From: Nocardia albiluteola
GTDB lineage: Bacteria; Actinomycetota; Actinomycetes; Mycobacteriales; Mycobacteriaceae
Direction: 5' to 3'
Assembly: GCF_018860155.1 (NCBI RefSeq)
Contig: NZ_JAHKNI010000001.1
Span: 1,208,806 to 1,272,805 of the forward strand
DNA: 64,000 nucleotides
In this document: positions 18,525-28,013 of the stretch, in pieces
Numbering within the stretch: position 1 is the stretch's first letter
How the letters are laid out: each line of letters opens with the position of its first letter
Made by a program: the position numbers and the translations under genes
Notes under the pieces: model-generated
The model's database searches: none
The model's input: only the letters and a program-made list of their open reading frames with translations
Told to the model about the DNA's origin: nothing

Positions 18525-18787
18525 CAATCATGCAGGCCATCGCTTTCGAAAAGTTCGGCGCCGCTCCGGAACTCACCGAGCTGCCGATTCCCGAGCCGCG
18601 TCCGGGCGAGGTGCTGGTGCGGGTGCAGGCCGCATCGGTCAACGGCTTCGACCCGGGTGTACTCGGCGGTGCGCTGCAGGGGGTTTACGAGTACGAGTTC
18701 CCCGTGGTGCTCGGCAAGGACTACGCCGGTGAGGTCGCTGCTGTGGGCGCTGGAATGGAGTCGGTATCGGTGGGCCACATGAACTGA
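18521..18787 (+). pseudogene. Truncated zinc-type alcohol dehydrogenase / quinone oxidoreductase
   Basis: The 88 residues match the N-terminal GroES-like domain of medium-chain NADPH:quinone reductases: MQAIAFEKFGAAPELTELPI, PGEVLVRVQAASVNGFDPG, FPVVLGKDYAGEVAAVG. Full-length members have about 310 residues, but reading stops at VSVGHMN. The NADPH-binding domain is missing and I find no continuation in another frame within 18788-19016. It begins at a GTGA overlap with the DUF5519-like gene, so it was once the second gene of that operon. It is most likely non-functional. Confidence 0.8.
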
Positions 18788-19016
18788 GGACTTCCGCCAG
18801 CCCGAGCGTGCGTGAGCAGATCGACGGCAGCCCGACATCCCTCAGGCTCCGCCGGCCTCGGCCGCGAAGGAGCCCAAAACCCGGACCGACTCCATGTCCC
18901 GGTCGATGGTAGGGCGCGGCTCGCGACGGGGCTGCAAGTCGGTTCCAAGTGCCCTCCAAAACCCCGGGCGCAAAGTCGTACTCGTCGAACAGAACAACCA
19001 CGAAAGGCTGCAACAG

Positions 19017-19991
19017 ATGAGGATCGATGTACACGCGCACTACTGGACCGACGACTACCTCGACCTGCTGGTCGAGTTCGGTAGAACCGACACCGACGCG
19101 CAACGGGGCCAAGGCGCCGGCGGCGGCAGTGAGATGGACGCCCGGCTGAGACTGATGGACCGTGCGGGAGTGGACATGCAGATCCTGTCGGCCGCTCCGT
19201 TGCTGCCGCACTTCACTGAACGCGACAAGGCCGTATCGACCGCGCGATTCGTCAACGATCAATACGCCGCGATGGTGGCCGACCACCCGGATCGCTTTCG
19301 CGCCTTCGCTGCCCTCCCGATGCCCCACATCGAGGAGTCGATCACCGAAATGGGCCGAGCGCTCGATGAATTGGGCATGATCGGCGTCGTGCTCAACACC
19401 ACCATCCTCAACCGCGCCCTCGTGGAGGAGCAGTTCGCGCCGATCTTCGACGAACTCGACCGCCGCGGCACCGTGTTGTATCTGCACCCTGCGGGCAACA
19501 GTGCCTGCACACCGCTGATCGCAGACCACCACATGACCTGGATGGTCGGCGCCCCGGTCGAGGACACGATCTCGGTGATCCAACTGATCACCAATGGCAT
19601 CCCGACCCGCTACCCGAACATCAAGATCATCAACTCTCACCTGGGCGGCGCGCTGCCGATGCTGCTGCAACGAATCGACAACCAATATCGATGGGAAGCG
19701 CCACAAACCCCCGAGCTGCCCAGTGTCACCGCTCGCCGCATGTGGTACGACACTGTCGGACACGGTCACGTCCCCGCCCTGCGCGCCGCTATCGAATCGC
19801 TGGGCGCTGATCGCCTCCTGTTAGGTACCGACTTCCCCTACGAAGCCGGCGACATTTTCCTGCGCGCGATCGACTACATCAACGACCCATCCATCGATCC
19901 TGCCGCCACCAAACTAATCCTCGACGGCAACGCACCGACACTGCTCGGCATCGACAACCGAGGTGCGACGGGTCGAAGCGGGGCGCAATGA
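19017..19991 (+). CDS. Amidohydrolase family 2 protein (ACMSD-like)
   Basis: About 324 aa. The N-terminal metal motif is DVHAHYW (His-x-His), followed by LPMPHIEESITEMGRAL, LHPAG, NSHLGGALPMLLQRID and LLLGTDFPYEAG, the layout of ACMSD-type decarboxylase/hydrolases on a TIM barrel. Members decarboxylate aromatic or muconate-type acids using Zn or Mn. ATG 19017 is preceded by GAAAGG; the longer frame from 18894 is not family-like. The gene follows the truncated oxidoreductase with a 229-base gap in which I see nothing. Confidence 0.88.
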   Translation: MRIDVHAHYWTDDYLDLLVEFGRTDTDAQRGQGAGGGSEMDARLRLMDRAGVDMQILSAAPLLPHFTERDKAVSTARFVNDQYAAMVADHPDRFRAFAALPMPHIEESITEMGRALDELGMIGVVLNTTILNRALVEEQFAPIFDELDRRGTVLYLHPAGNSACTPLIADHHMTWMVGAPVEDTISVIQLITNGIPTRYPNIKIINSHLGGALPMLLQRIDNQYRWEAPQTPELPSVTARRMWYDTVGHGHVPALRAAIESLGADRLLLGTDFPYEAGDIFLRAIDYINDPSIDPAATKLILDGNAPTLLGIDNRGATGRSGAQ

Positions 19992-20179
19992 GTAAGCCCG
20001 AGGTCAGGCATTCCAGCGGTACCGCGACGCACGGAACCCGATGGCGGCAGCGCTAGCCGCCATCATTGCAACGAGAGAACGCGTCAATCCTGGAACGGCG
20101 ACACCTGTTGCGCCCCAAGGCGCCAGGCAAACCGTCAGCAATCACAGACACGAATGCGGTTGCTGCGACTGATCAGCAA

Positions 20180-20290
20180 CTATCCCAGGATGTGGATGGT
20201 TTTGAAGATCCGCCCGTAGTGGGCGATGGCAATGCCCAACGATGTGGGGTTGCCGTCGCGGGAGATCGGACATGTCCTCCATTGTCGCGA
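20180..20290 (-). pseudogene. Remnant of a Tn3-family transposase C-terminus
   Basis: On the minus strand a short frame reads TSLGIAIAHYGRIFKTIHIL and then meets TAG. The IAHYGRIFKTxHIL stretch is the conserved C-terminal segment of Tn3-family transposases of the actinobacterial type (recalled, not searched). Only about 33 residues remain, with no terminal inverted repeats recognised. The rest of the gap 19992-20337 shows no other gene. Confidence 0.45.
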
Positions 20291-20337
20291 CAACGGTTCG
20301 GCGGGCACCGAACTGTTGCGAGGATACCGTCCATGGC

Positions 20338-21024
20338 ATGCACGTGATCACGCAACCAGGTGAAGCCCGCGAGGTGTTGACCGAGTGCCCAGTGCCCTCG
20401 GTCGACCGTGAACCAGCGGGTGTCGGAATGCGATGGCTGCGCGCGCACGTCGCCAGATTCAGCGATGGCGTCGATCACGCGCGACGACGCGCTCGAGCCG
20501 TCGCCGAGCTGGACACCGTATCGCCTACGGTGCTGCGGCAGCGCGCGTCAGAGCTGGCGGACCAACCACACCGGTTGCTGGCGGTACGGGTCCTCGCCGA
20601 AGCGCTCGGGTTCTCCAGCATCGACCTGGAGTTGGTCGCTGAGGTGGCGGCCGCGTATCAGCCGCACAACCCGGCCGGACCGAACGCCGACCGCGCCGTC
20701 GCAGGGTTGGTCGCCGCCTGTGGCGGCGTCGCTGACGAGCGCACCGCCGCTCGCATCGGACTGCTGGTCCAAGCCTGTCAGGCAACCGACGCTTTGGTTA
20801 CAGCTGCCCTTGAACGCAGACCGTCCAGCAGCCCGGAGGAAGCGGTCGCCGAGACGTTGCGCGTGGACCCGCCGGTGCGTCGGACTCGCCGGATATACCG
20901 AGGCGAACTCGTCGAGGTCGATCTGGCCGGCACCGGTCTCGGCTTCGGCGCGGGACCACACGAGTGCCCCGGCCGCGACCACGCCATCGCCATCGCGACC
21001 GGAATCGTGACGGGCCGCCGATGA
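20338..21024 (+). CDS. Miniature cytochrome P450-like protein
   Basis: About 228 aa, roughly half the ~400 of a normal P450, yet key P450 elements are present in order. A helix-C-like FSDGVDHARRRA lies near 41-52, a K-helix ExxR is at Glu172-Arg175 (ETLR), and a heme-thiolate loop GFGAGPHECPG has Cys210 as ligand. Only about 35 residues separate ExxR from the Cys, far fewer than usual, so the beta region is deleted and not merely cut off. I prefer ATG 20338. It overlaps the PEP-mutase-family gene by ATGA. Function is unknown; it may bind heme without hydroxylating. Confidence 0.7.
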   Translation: MHVITQPGEAREVLTECPVPSVDREPAGVGMRWLRAHVARFSDGVDHARRRARAVAELDTVSPTVLRQRASELADQPHRLLAVRVLAEALGFSSIDLELVAEVAAAYQPHNPAGPNADRAVAGLVAACGGVADERTAARIGLLVQACQATDALVTAALERRPSSSPEEAVAETLRVDPPVRRTRRIYRGELVEVDLAGTGLGFGAGPHECPGRDHAIAIATGIVTGRR

Positions 21025-21788
21025 CCGTCCAAGAGACCTTCCGTCGCCTCCATCACATGCCGCATCCGCTCGTTCTGCCGAACGCGTGGGACTGCGCTTC
21101 GGCCGCCGCCCTCGTCGCCGCGGGATTCCCCGCCATCGGTACCACCAGCCTCGGTGTCGCCGCGATCGCCGGACTGGTCGACGGTGTCGGATCGACCCGC
21201 GACCAGACACTCGCCTTGGCGCGGCGGCTCGCCACGCTGCCGGTACCGGTGACCATCGACATCGAGGCCGGATTCGACGACCCCGTGACCCTCGCCAGGG
21301 AACTGGCCCATGCCGGTGTCGCCGGGATCAACCTCGAGGACAGTCGCGCGGGCACCAGCCTCGCCGACCCCGACGATCAAGCCGACTTGATCGCGGCGGT
21401 GAAATCCGCTGCGCCCCAGCTGTTCCTCAACGCCCGCGTCGACACATACTGGCTCGACATCGACACACCCGCCACCATCTCCCGCGCCCGACGATACGCC
21501 GAGGCAGGAGCAGACGGCGTCTTCGTTCCCGGCGCACTCGATGAGCCCACCATCGCGTCGCTGGTGGCCTCGGTGCCGGTGCCGATCAATCTGCTCTACC
21601 AACCGGGCGGCCACACCGTCGACGGGCTCGGCGAACTCGGTGTCCGACGCGTCAGCACCGGGTCGCTTCTGTTCCGCGCCGCCATCGGCGCCGCAGTCGA
21701 AACCGCACTGACGGTGCGCCACAACAGCGCCCTACCCACAGGCATCCCCAGCTATGCGGAAATCCAAGACCTGCACATCCAGAACTGA
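21021..21788 (+). CDS. Isocitrate lyase/PEP mutase family protein
   Basis: A 255-aa TIM-barrel protein. Family signatures are LVLPNAWDCASAAALVAAGF, GTTSLGVAAIAGLVDG, TIDIEAGF, GINLEDSR, FLNARVDTYWL and RARRYAEAGADGVFVPGA. The acidic residues of DIEAGF and NLEDS bind Mg in this family. Members cleave or rearrange C-C or C-P bonds (methylisocitrate, oxaloacetate, phosphoenolpyruvate); the specific reaction cannot be read. Its start overlaps the miniature P450 stop by ATGA, so the pair is made together. Confidence 0.88.
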   Translation: MTVQETFRRLHHMPHPLVLPNAWDCASAAALVAAGFPAIGTTSLGVAAIAGLVDGVGSTRDQTLALARRLATLPVPVTIDIEAGFDDPVTLARELAHAGVAGINLEDSRAGTSLADPDDQADLIAAVKSAAPQLFLNARVDTYWLDIDTPATISRARRYAEAGADGVFVPGALDEPTIASLVASVPVPINLLYQPGGHTVDGLGELGVRRVSTGSLLFRAAIGAAVETALTVRHNSALPTGIPSYAEIQDLHIQN

Positions 21789-21965
21789 CCGATCGTCGGT
21801 GGTCAAGACCTCGCCGGACGGCCTCCTCAACTGTTCTGTGGCGCAGTGTATCTCGCTGCGTCGACCATGCTCGGCCGGATCGGTGATGTGTGACGTCTGC
21901 TCGGCTGTCTCGGGTTTCACGGTCACCGTCCACCTCGGTGGCGCCACGATGGACGTAGTCCGTGG

Positions 21966-22922
21966 TCAACTCCACAGCGTCACATGCACTTTCGGGCGGA
22001 ACCGGGCGACGCCCACGCCGGACCCGCGGATCATCGCCTGGATGCATCGTGGGGTAATGATGAACCGCAGCAGTTCCGATACCGCGGGCGGGCGGGTGTC
22101 GGGCGGTAGGGTCGTTGCGCACCACTCATCGGATACCTGAAGGCCGGGTCCCTTGATGTGGCTCAGCCGATTTGTCGCGAGGTCGGACGAGACGGCGAAG
22201 CCGATCGTCAGGGTGATGCCCCCGACACGGCGGACCTCTTCGAGGGCGGCCGCATCGCTCTGGAAGATCCGTTGGTGCGACTCGGGAATGGCCAACTCGC
22301 GCAGCATCGTCGCGATGTGCCCGTCGACACTGCCGGCACTGGGGCCCAGCATCCACTGCTGTTCCCGCAGCAGCGCGGGATGCGGTGCGATGTCGGCCAG
22401 CGGGCTGTCGGGGCGCGCGACCGAAATGATCTGATACTTCAGGAACGGCCGTGCGGTGATGGTCGTGTCGGCGCCGTCCTGCCCGGGCCCCAACGCGATA
22501 TCCACCGCACGGGTCTCGATCAGGCTCCGGAATTGACTGGTGGGATGCACACTCAGCTCCACCGACAGATCCTTCGCCCGCGCCGCGAACAGGTCGATGA
22601 GGCCGGGCGCGGCATGTTCGGCGAACGCGCTCGATGCCGCGATGCGCAGCAGCCGCCGACCGTGCGCCGCCTCGCTCACCTCGATGGCGGTCTGGCGCTG
22701 GAGTCCGAGAATCTCGATCGCCCGGCTGGCCAGGCGCAGCCCACCGGGCGTGAAGGCCAGACCGGCCGCCGTGCGAGTGAACAGCGGGTCGTCGAGCTCT
22801 TTACGCAGCTGCGCGATGTGCGTCGAGACACCGGCGTCGGATATCCCCAGCTCTCTGGCCGCCGCATGGACGGAGCCGAGCCGCACCACCGTCGAGTAGG
22901 CCCGAAGCTGGGCGGGCGTCAC
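21966..22922 (-). CDS. LysR-family regulator, probable regulator of the CO dehydrogenase operon
   Basis: 318 aa. The helix-turn-helix reads MTPAQLRAYSTVVRLGSVHA, AARELGISDAGVSTHIAQLR, DPLFTRTAAGLAFTPGG, and the effector domain runs from about residue 90. It is divergent from the xdhC/cox operon with only 64 bases between the starts, the classic LysR arrangement. The start is annotated at 22922, and a possible target inverted repeat lies at 24115. The gap 21789-21965 downstream shows nothing. Confidence 0.9.
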   Translation of the reverse strand: MTPAQLRAYSTVVRLGSVHAAARELGISDAGVSTHIAQLRKELDDPLFTRTAAGLAFTPGGLRLASRAIEILGLQRQTAIEVSEAAHGRRLLRIAASSAFAEHAAPGLIDLFAARAKDLSVELSVHPTSQFRSLIETRAVDIALGPGQDGADTTITARPFLKYQIISVARPDSPLADIAPHPALLREQQWMLGPSAGSVDGHIATMLRELAIPESHQRIFQSDAAALEEVRRVGGITLTIGFAVSSDLATNRLSHIKGPGLQVSDEWCATTLPPDTRPPAVSELLRFIITPRCIQAMIRGSGVGVARFRPKVHVTLWS

Positions 22923-22986
22923 AATCCGAGTCTAGTTTGGAGGTGGACGCAGTGCCTACAGCCGCATCGCGCCTGGAGGACGCACC

Positions 22987-24120
22987 ATGCAGGACGTGCT
23001 CACGGATCTGATGACAACCTGGAACGCCGGGGGCACGGCTGGGGTCGCGACGGTCGTGCGGACCTTCCGTTCGGCGCCGCGACCGCCCGGCGCGGCCATG
23101 GTCGTCGCCTCGGATGGGACGGTTGGTGGTTCGGTCTCCGGTGGCTGCGTCGAGGGCGCGGTCTACGAACTCGCCACCGACGTCATCCGGACCGGTCGTC
23201 CGGTGCTGGAGCGGTTCGGCATCTCCGACGACGATGCATTCGCCGTCGGTCTCACCTGCGGTGGCATCATCGACATCTTCGTCGAGGCGATCTCGCGGGA
23301 AACGTTTCCGGAACTCGGCGAGGTCGCCGCAGAGATCGCTGCTGACCGGCCGGTCGCGATCGCGACCGTCATCGAGCACCCCGACGCCGCTCGGATAGGG
23401 CGCCGGCTGCTGATCCGGCCGGGCACCGCGCACGGCACCCTCGGGTCGGAGCGGGCCGACGATGCGGTGATCGATGACGCACGCGGGCTGCTCGCGGCAG
23501 GCCGTAGCGAGGTGCTGTCCTACGGGCCGGACGGGCAGCGCCGCGGTGAGGGCATGGCGGTTTTCGTCGCCGGCTATGCCCGGCAGCCACGGATGCTGGT
23601 GTTCGGGGCGATCGATTTCGCAGCCGCCCTCGCGCAGCAGGGATCCTTCCTCGGGTACCGGGTGACGGTGTGCGACGCGCGGCCGGTCTTCGCCACCTCC
23701 GCCCGGTTTCCGACCGCCGACGAGGTCGTCGTCGACTGGCCGCACCGCTACCTGGCCGCGCAGATCGCGGCCGGCGCGATCGATTCGCAGACCGTCGTCT
23801 GCGTGCTGACCCACGATCCCAAGTTCGACGTTCCACTGCTCGAGGTGGCCCTGCGCGCGCCGGAGATCGGCTATGTCGGCGCCATGGGGTCGCGCCGCAC
23901 ACACGACGAGCGGCTGGCCCGGCTGCGACAGGCGGGTCTCACCGACGAGCAACTCGCCCGGCTCGCCAGCCCGATCGGGCTGGATCTGGGCGGCCGGACA
24001 CCCGAAGAGACGGCGGTGTCCATCGCGGCGGAGATCATCGCGCGCCGCTGGGGCGGGCACGGTCGCTCCCTGACCCGGACCGGCGGCCGCATCCACCACC
24101 AGGCGCAAACGGCCAGTTAA
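22987..24120 (+). CDS. XdhC family protein (molybdoenzyme maturation)
   Basis: 377 aa with both XdhC halves: an N-terminal domain (GGTAGVATVVRTFRSAPRPP, GTVGGSVSGGCVEGAVYELA, FGISDDDAFAVGLTCGGIID) and a C-terminal Rossmann domain (PRMLVFGAIDFAAALAQQGS, VCVLTHDPKFDVPLLEVAL, YVGAMGSRRTHDERLARL). XdhC proteins deliver and help sulfurate or protect the molybdenum cofactor of xanthine dehydrogenase-type enzymes. It has a good GGAGG box before the ATG and heads the cox operon, 80 bases upstream of coxM. It presumably serves CoxL. Confidence 0.92.
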   Translation: MQDVLTDLMTTWNAGGTAGVATVVRTFRSAPRPPGAAMVVASDGTVGGSVSGGCVEGAVYELATDVIRTGRPVLERFGISDDDAFAVGLTCGGIIDIFVEAISRETFPELGEVAAEIAADRPVAIATVIEHPDAARIGRRLLIRPGTAHGTLGSERADDAVIDDARGLLAAGRSEVLSYGPDGQRRGEGMAVFVAGYARQPRMLVFGAIDFAAALAQQGSFLGYRVTVCDARPVFATSARFPTADEVVVDWPHRYLAAQIAAGAIDSQTVVCVLTHDPKFDVPLLEVALRAPEIGYVGAMGSRRTHDERLARLRQAGLTDEQLARLASPIGLDLGGRTPEETAVSIAAEIIARRWGGHGRSLTRTGGRIHHQAQTAS

Positions 24121-24134
24121 GTGATTGCTTAACT
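24115..24134. promoter_or_regulatory. Inverted repeat upstream of coxM
   Basis: AGTTAAG-N6-CTTAACT is a perfect 7+6+7 palindrome that overlaps the xdhC stop codon and lies 66 bases before the coxM start. It could be a LysR box for an internal coxMSL promoter, or part of a weak terminator or attenuator. Confidence 0.45.
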
Positions 24135-24200
24135 CGGTCTTGACGACGGCATCAGCGGGACAGAGGCTGAGTTTCTTCCCATTGATGTGAGGTCGATCAC

Positions 24201-25091
24201 ATGCAAGTTCCTGGGCCATTCGAATACGAGCGCGCAACGGGCGTGGATCACGCCATCGGACTACTGGACCGACTCGGGGAGGAGGCGAGCATCGTCGCGG
24301 GCGGGCACAGCCTGCTGCCGATGATGAAGCTACGTCTGGCCAATCCGGAATATCTCATCGACATCAACGACCTAGCGGCTGAACTGGGTTACATCGTCAC
24401 CGATCCGACGCTGGTGCGAATCGGTGCGATGGTCCGGCATCGGCACGTACTCGAGTCCGACGATCTCGCCGCGGTGTGCCCGATCTTCCGTGACGCCGAG
24501 CGGGTGATCGCCGACCCGGTCGTGCGCAACCGCGGCACGATCGGCGGTTCGCTGTGCCAGGCCGATCCCGCCGAAGATCTCACGACGGTCTGCACCGTCT
24601 TGGGCGCCACCTGCCTGGTGCGCGGACCGTCCGGCGACCGGGAGATCGCGATGGACGACTTCCTGGTCGGTCCGTACGAAACCGCCATGTCGCACAACGA
24701 ACTCCTGATCGAGATCCGGATTCCCCTGCGGCATCGGACCTCGAGCGCGTACGCGAAGGTGGAGCGCCGGGTCGGCGACTGGGCAATCACGGCGGCCGGC
24801 GCAACGGTGACCCTGCGCGGCGAGACGATCGCGGCCGCGCGGATCGGTCTGACAGCGGTCAACCCCGATCCGGCGGCGCTCGCCTCCGCGGTGGAGGTAC
24901 TTCTCGGTGAGCCGCCTACCGAGGAGGTCTTCTCCGAGGTGGGCCGCCGCGCGAGCGCAGCATGCTCACCTGTCTCCGATGCGCGCGGCAGCGCGGACTA
25001 CAAGCGCCATCTCGCGTCCGAACTGACGATTCGCGTGCTGCGTACCGCGGTCGAGCGCGCACTGAACGAATCTGCGCTGGAAGGGAATTAG
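24201..25091 (+). CDS. coxM: Aerobic CO dehydrogenase, FAD-binding medium subunit
   Basis: 296 aa. The FAD-binding signature AGGHSLLPMMKLRLANP lies at about 33-49 and TIGGSLCQADPAED at 113-126, followed by a C-terminal CODH flavoprotein domain (YAKVERRVGDWAITAAGATV). In the heterohexameric enzyme it passes electrons from the iron-sulfur subunit to the quinone pool. A GAGG box precedes the ATG. The order M-S-L is the usual one for form I carbon monoxide dehydrogenases. Confidence 0.94.
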   Translation: MQVPGPFEYERATGVDHAIGLLDRLGEEASIVAGGHSLLPMMKLRLANPEYLIDINDLAAELGYIVTDPTLVRIGAMVRHRHVLESDDLAAVCPIFRDAERVIADPVVRNRGTIGGSLCQADPAEDLTTVCTVLGATCLVRGPSGDREIAMDDFLVGPYETAMSHNELLIEIRIPLRHRTSSAYAKVERRVGDWAITAAGATVTLRGETIAAARIGLTAVNPDPAALASAVEVLLGEPPTEEVFSEVGRRASAACSPVSDARGSADYKRHLASELTIRVLRTAVERALNESALEGN

Positions 25092-25093
25092 CC

Positions 25094-25612
25094 ATGCAGG
25101 TAACCATGACCGTCAACGGCGAGCCGGTGACCGCGGAGGTCGAGCCCCGCACCCTGCTCGTGCATTTCCTGCGAGATCAGTTGCGGCTCACCGGAACCCA
25201 TTGGGGCTGTGACACCAGCAACTGTGGTACCTGTGTGGTGGAGGTCGACGGCGAACCGGTGAAGTCGTGCACGATGCTCGCCGTCATGGCCGGCGGCCAC
25301 GCGGTGCGCACCGTCGAGGGGCTCGAGGTGGACGGGCGACTCGATCCCGTGCAGGAGGGCTTCATGCAGTGTCACGGGTTGCAGTGCGGCTTCTGCACGC
25401 CCGGAATGATGATCACCGCCCGCGCCCTGCTCGACCGCAATCCGAATCCCGACGAGCAGACCATTCGGGAGGCGATCTCGGGCCAGATCTGCCGCTGCAC
25501 CGGATACACGACCATCGTGCGGTCGATCCAGTGGGCCGCGGCGAAGCAACGTGGCGAAGCGGTGGAGCCCGAACCCGCGGCCACGCCGACGCCGGTAGGG
25601 AGCACGTCATGA
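25094..25612 (+). CDS. coxS: Aerobic CO dehydrogenase, [2Fe-2S] small subunit
   Basis: 172 aa. The plant-type cluster ligands are Cys39, Cys44, Cys47 and Cys59 (WGCDTSNCGTC...SC); the second cluster uses Cys98, Cys101, Cys133 and Cys135 (QCGFC...ICRC). It carries electrons from the molybdenum site in CoxL to the FAD in CoxM. It starts two bases after the coxM stop and overlaps coxL by ATGA. The last ~20 residues are an Ala/Pro/Thr-rich tail. Confidence 0.95.
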   Translation: MQVTMTVNGEPVTAEVEPRTLLVHFLRDQLRLTGTHWGCDTSNCGTCVVEVDGEPVKSCTMLAVMAGGHAVRTVEGLEVDGRLDPVQEGFMQCHGLQCGFCTPGMMITARALLDRNPNPDEQTIREAISGQICRCTGYTTIVRSIQWAAAKQRGEAVEPEPAATPTPVGSTS

Positions 25613-27999
25613 CCGCCGTCGAGCCCCGGCCCGAAGACCGAGTCGACAACGATCGCAAGCCGTGCGGTCACGGCAGGATGCTCCGCAAGGAGGATCCGCG
25701 GTTCATTCGCGGGCGCGGCAATTACGTCGACGACGTGCAGTTGCCCGGCATGCTGCACATGGCGATACTGCGTTCCCCGTTCGCGCACGCGCGGATCGTG
25801 AGCGTCGATGTCTCTGCGGCACAGGCACATCCGAAGGTCAAGGCGGTCGTCACCGGTGCGGACCTCGCGGCGAAGGGACTGGCCTGGATGCCGACGCTGT
25901 CCAATGATGTGCAGGCGGTGCTGGCGACGGACAAGGTCCGATTCCAGGGCCAGGAGGTGGCCTTCGTCGTCGCCGAGGATCGCTACTCCGCGCGTGATGC
26001 GTTGGAGCTCATCAATGTCGAGTACGAGATGCTCGATCCGGTAATCGACGCCCGGACCGCACTGGCGCCCGATACACCGGTGATCCGCGACGATCTCGAC
26101 GGCAAGCGGGACAACCACTGCTTCGACTGGGAGACCGGCGATGCCGCCGCGACCGAAGCGGTGTTCGCGCGCGCCGATGTCGTCGTCAAGCAGGAGATCG
26201 TCTATCCGCGAGTGCATCCCGCCCCGATGGAAACCTGCGGCGCCGTCGCCGATCTGGATCCCGTGACGGGGAAGCTCACGCTGTGGTCGACGAGTCAGGC
26301 GCCGCACGCCCACCGCACGATCTACGCGATGGTGGCCGGACTGCCCGAACACAAGATCCGGGTGATCTCACCCGATATCGGCGGCGGGTTCGGCAACAAG
26401 GTGCCCATCTATCCGGGGTACGTCTGCGCCATCGTCGGGTCGCTGTTGCTGGGCAAACCGGTGAAGTGGATGGAGGATCGCAGCGAGAACCTCACCAGCA
26501 CCGGATTCGCCCGCGACTACATCATGCTCGGCGAGATCGCCGCCACCACCGACGGCAAGATCCTGGCCATCCGGTCGACCGTGCTCGCCGATCACGGCGC
26601 CTTCAATGGCACGGCCGCGCCGCTGAAGTATCCGGCGGGCTTCTTCGGCGTCTTCACCGGTAGCTATGACATCGAGGCCGCCTACTGCAAGATGACCGCG
26701 GTCTACACCAACAAGGCCCCCGGCGGCGTCGCCTACGCGTGCTCGTTCCGGATCACCGAGGCAGTCTACTTCGTCGAGCGGTTGGTGGATTGCCTCGCCT
26801 ACGAACTGAAGATGGATCCGGCGCAGCTGCGGCTGCGGAATCTTCTTCGCGCCGAACAGTTCCCGTACACCAGCAAGACCGGCTGGGTCTACGACTCCGG
26901 CGACTACGAGAAGACCATGCGTCTGGCAATGGACATGATCGGCTACGACGCGTTGCGAAAGGAACAGCGGGACAGGCGCGCCCGCGGCGAGCTGATGGGC
27001 ATCGGAATGTCCTTCTTCACCGAGGCCGCAGGCGCGGGTCCGCGCAAGGATATGGACATCCTCGGGCTCGGGATGGCCGACGGGTGCGAGCTGCGCGTCC
27101 ATCCGACCGGCAAAGCCGTTGTGCGGCTATCGGTTCAAACTCAGGGGCAGGGGCACGAGACGACGTTCGCCCAGATCGTCGCCGAGGAACTCGGCATCCC
27201 GCCCGACGACATCGACGTTGTGCACGGCGACACCGATCAGACACCGTTCGGCCTCGGCACCTACGGCAGCCGGTCGACACCGGTCTCGGGCGCCGCTGCC
27301 GCACTGGTGGCGCGGAAGGTGCGCGACAAGGCGCGAATCATCGCGTCGGGCATGCTCGAGGTCTCCGTCGCCGACCTCGAGTGGGAGAAGGGCTCGTTCC
27401 ACGTCAAGGGCGATCCGTCCGCGGCCGTGACGATCCAGCAGATCGCGATGCGCGCACACGGCGCCGGTGATCTGCCCGAGGGGATCGAGGGCGGACTCGA
27501 CGCGCAGATCTGTTACAACCCGGAGAATCTCACCTTCCCCTACGGTGCGTACTTCTGCGTCGTCGACATCGACCCGGGTACGGCCGTGGTGAAGGTGCGG
27601 CGCTTCCTCGCCGTCGACGACTGCGGCACCCGGATCAATCCGATGATCATCGAGGGTCAGGTGCACGGCGGCATCACCGACGGCATCGGCATGGCGCTGA
27701 TGGAGATCATGGCCTTCGACGAGGACGGCAACTGCCTCGGCGGATCCCTGATGGACTACCTCATCCCGACGGCGCTCGAGGTTCCGCATTTCGAGACCGG
27801 TTACACGGTCACGCCGTCGCCGCATCATCCGATCGGCGCGAAGGGCATCGGCGAATCTGCCACCGTCGGATCGCCTGCGGCGGTGGTCAACGCGGTGGTG
27901 GATGCGCTGGCGCCGTTCGGGGTTCGGCACGCCGACATGCCGTTGACGCCGTCGCGGGTGTGGGACGCGATGCGGGGCCGGGCCACACCGCCCATTTGA
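25609..27999 (+). CDS. coxL: Aerobic CO dehydrogenase, molybdenum large subunit (form I)
   Basis: 796 aa. The active-site loop is AYACSFR with Cys378, matching the form I consensus AYxCSFR; this Cys carries the Cu-S-Mo bridge in the known enzyme. Form II/BMS homologues have AYxGAGR instead. Other signatures are [48 protein letters not shown] and the C-terminal [20 protein letters not shown]. It oxidises CO to CO2 at the cytoplasmic side of the membrane. The ATG at 25609 overlaps the coxS stop; the longer frame from 25267 is a shadow of coxS. Confidence 0.95.
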   Translation: MTAVEPRPEDRVDNDRKPCGHGRMLRKEDPRFIRGRGNYVDDVQLPGMLHMAILRSPFAHARIVSVDVSAAQAHPKVKAVVTGADLAAKGLAWMPTLSNDVQAVLATDKVRFQGQEVAFVVAEDRYSARDALELINVEYEMLDPVIDARTALAPDTPVIRDDLDGKRDNHCFDWETGDAAATEAVFARADVVVKQEIVYPRVHPAPMETCGAVADLDPVTGKLTLWSTSQAPHAHRTIYAMVAGLPEHKIRVISPDIGGGFGNKVPIYPGYVCAIVGSLLLGKPVKWMEDRSENLTSTGFARDYIMLGEIAATTDGKILAIRSTVLADHGAFNGTAAPLKYPAGFFGVFTGSYDIEAAYCKMTAVYTNKAPGGVAYACSFRITEAVYFVERLVDCLAYELKMDPAQLRLRNLLRAEQFPYTSKTGWVYDSGDYEKTMRLAMDMIGYDALRKEQRDRRARGELMGIGMSFFTEAAGAGPRKDMDILGLGMADGCELRVHPTGKAVVRLSVQTQGQGHETTFAQIVAEELGIPPDDIDVVHGDTDQTPFGLGTYGSRSTPVSGAAAALVARKVRDKARIIASGMLEVSVADLEWEKGSFHVKGDPSAAVTIQQIAMRAHGAGDLPEGIEGGLDAQICYNPENLTFPYGAYFCVVDIDPGTAVVKVRRFLAVDDCGTRINPMIIEGQVHGGITDGIGMALMEIMAFDEDGNCLGGSLMDYLIPTALEVPHFETGYTVTPSPHHPIGAKGIGESATVGSPAAVVNAVVDALAPFGVRHADMPLTPSRVWDAMRGRATPPI

Positions 28000-28013
28000 G
28001 TGGGGTCCGAGCG

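Noticed and set aside
22801..24237. A 478-residue frame antisense to xdhC
   Set aside because: Low-complexity composition and no motif; xdhC on the plus strand is clear.
26731..26751. AYACSFR in coxL as an active-site mutation, since AYRCSFR is often quoted
   Set aside because: The form I consensus allows any residue at that position (AYxCSFR), and the essential Cys is present.
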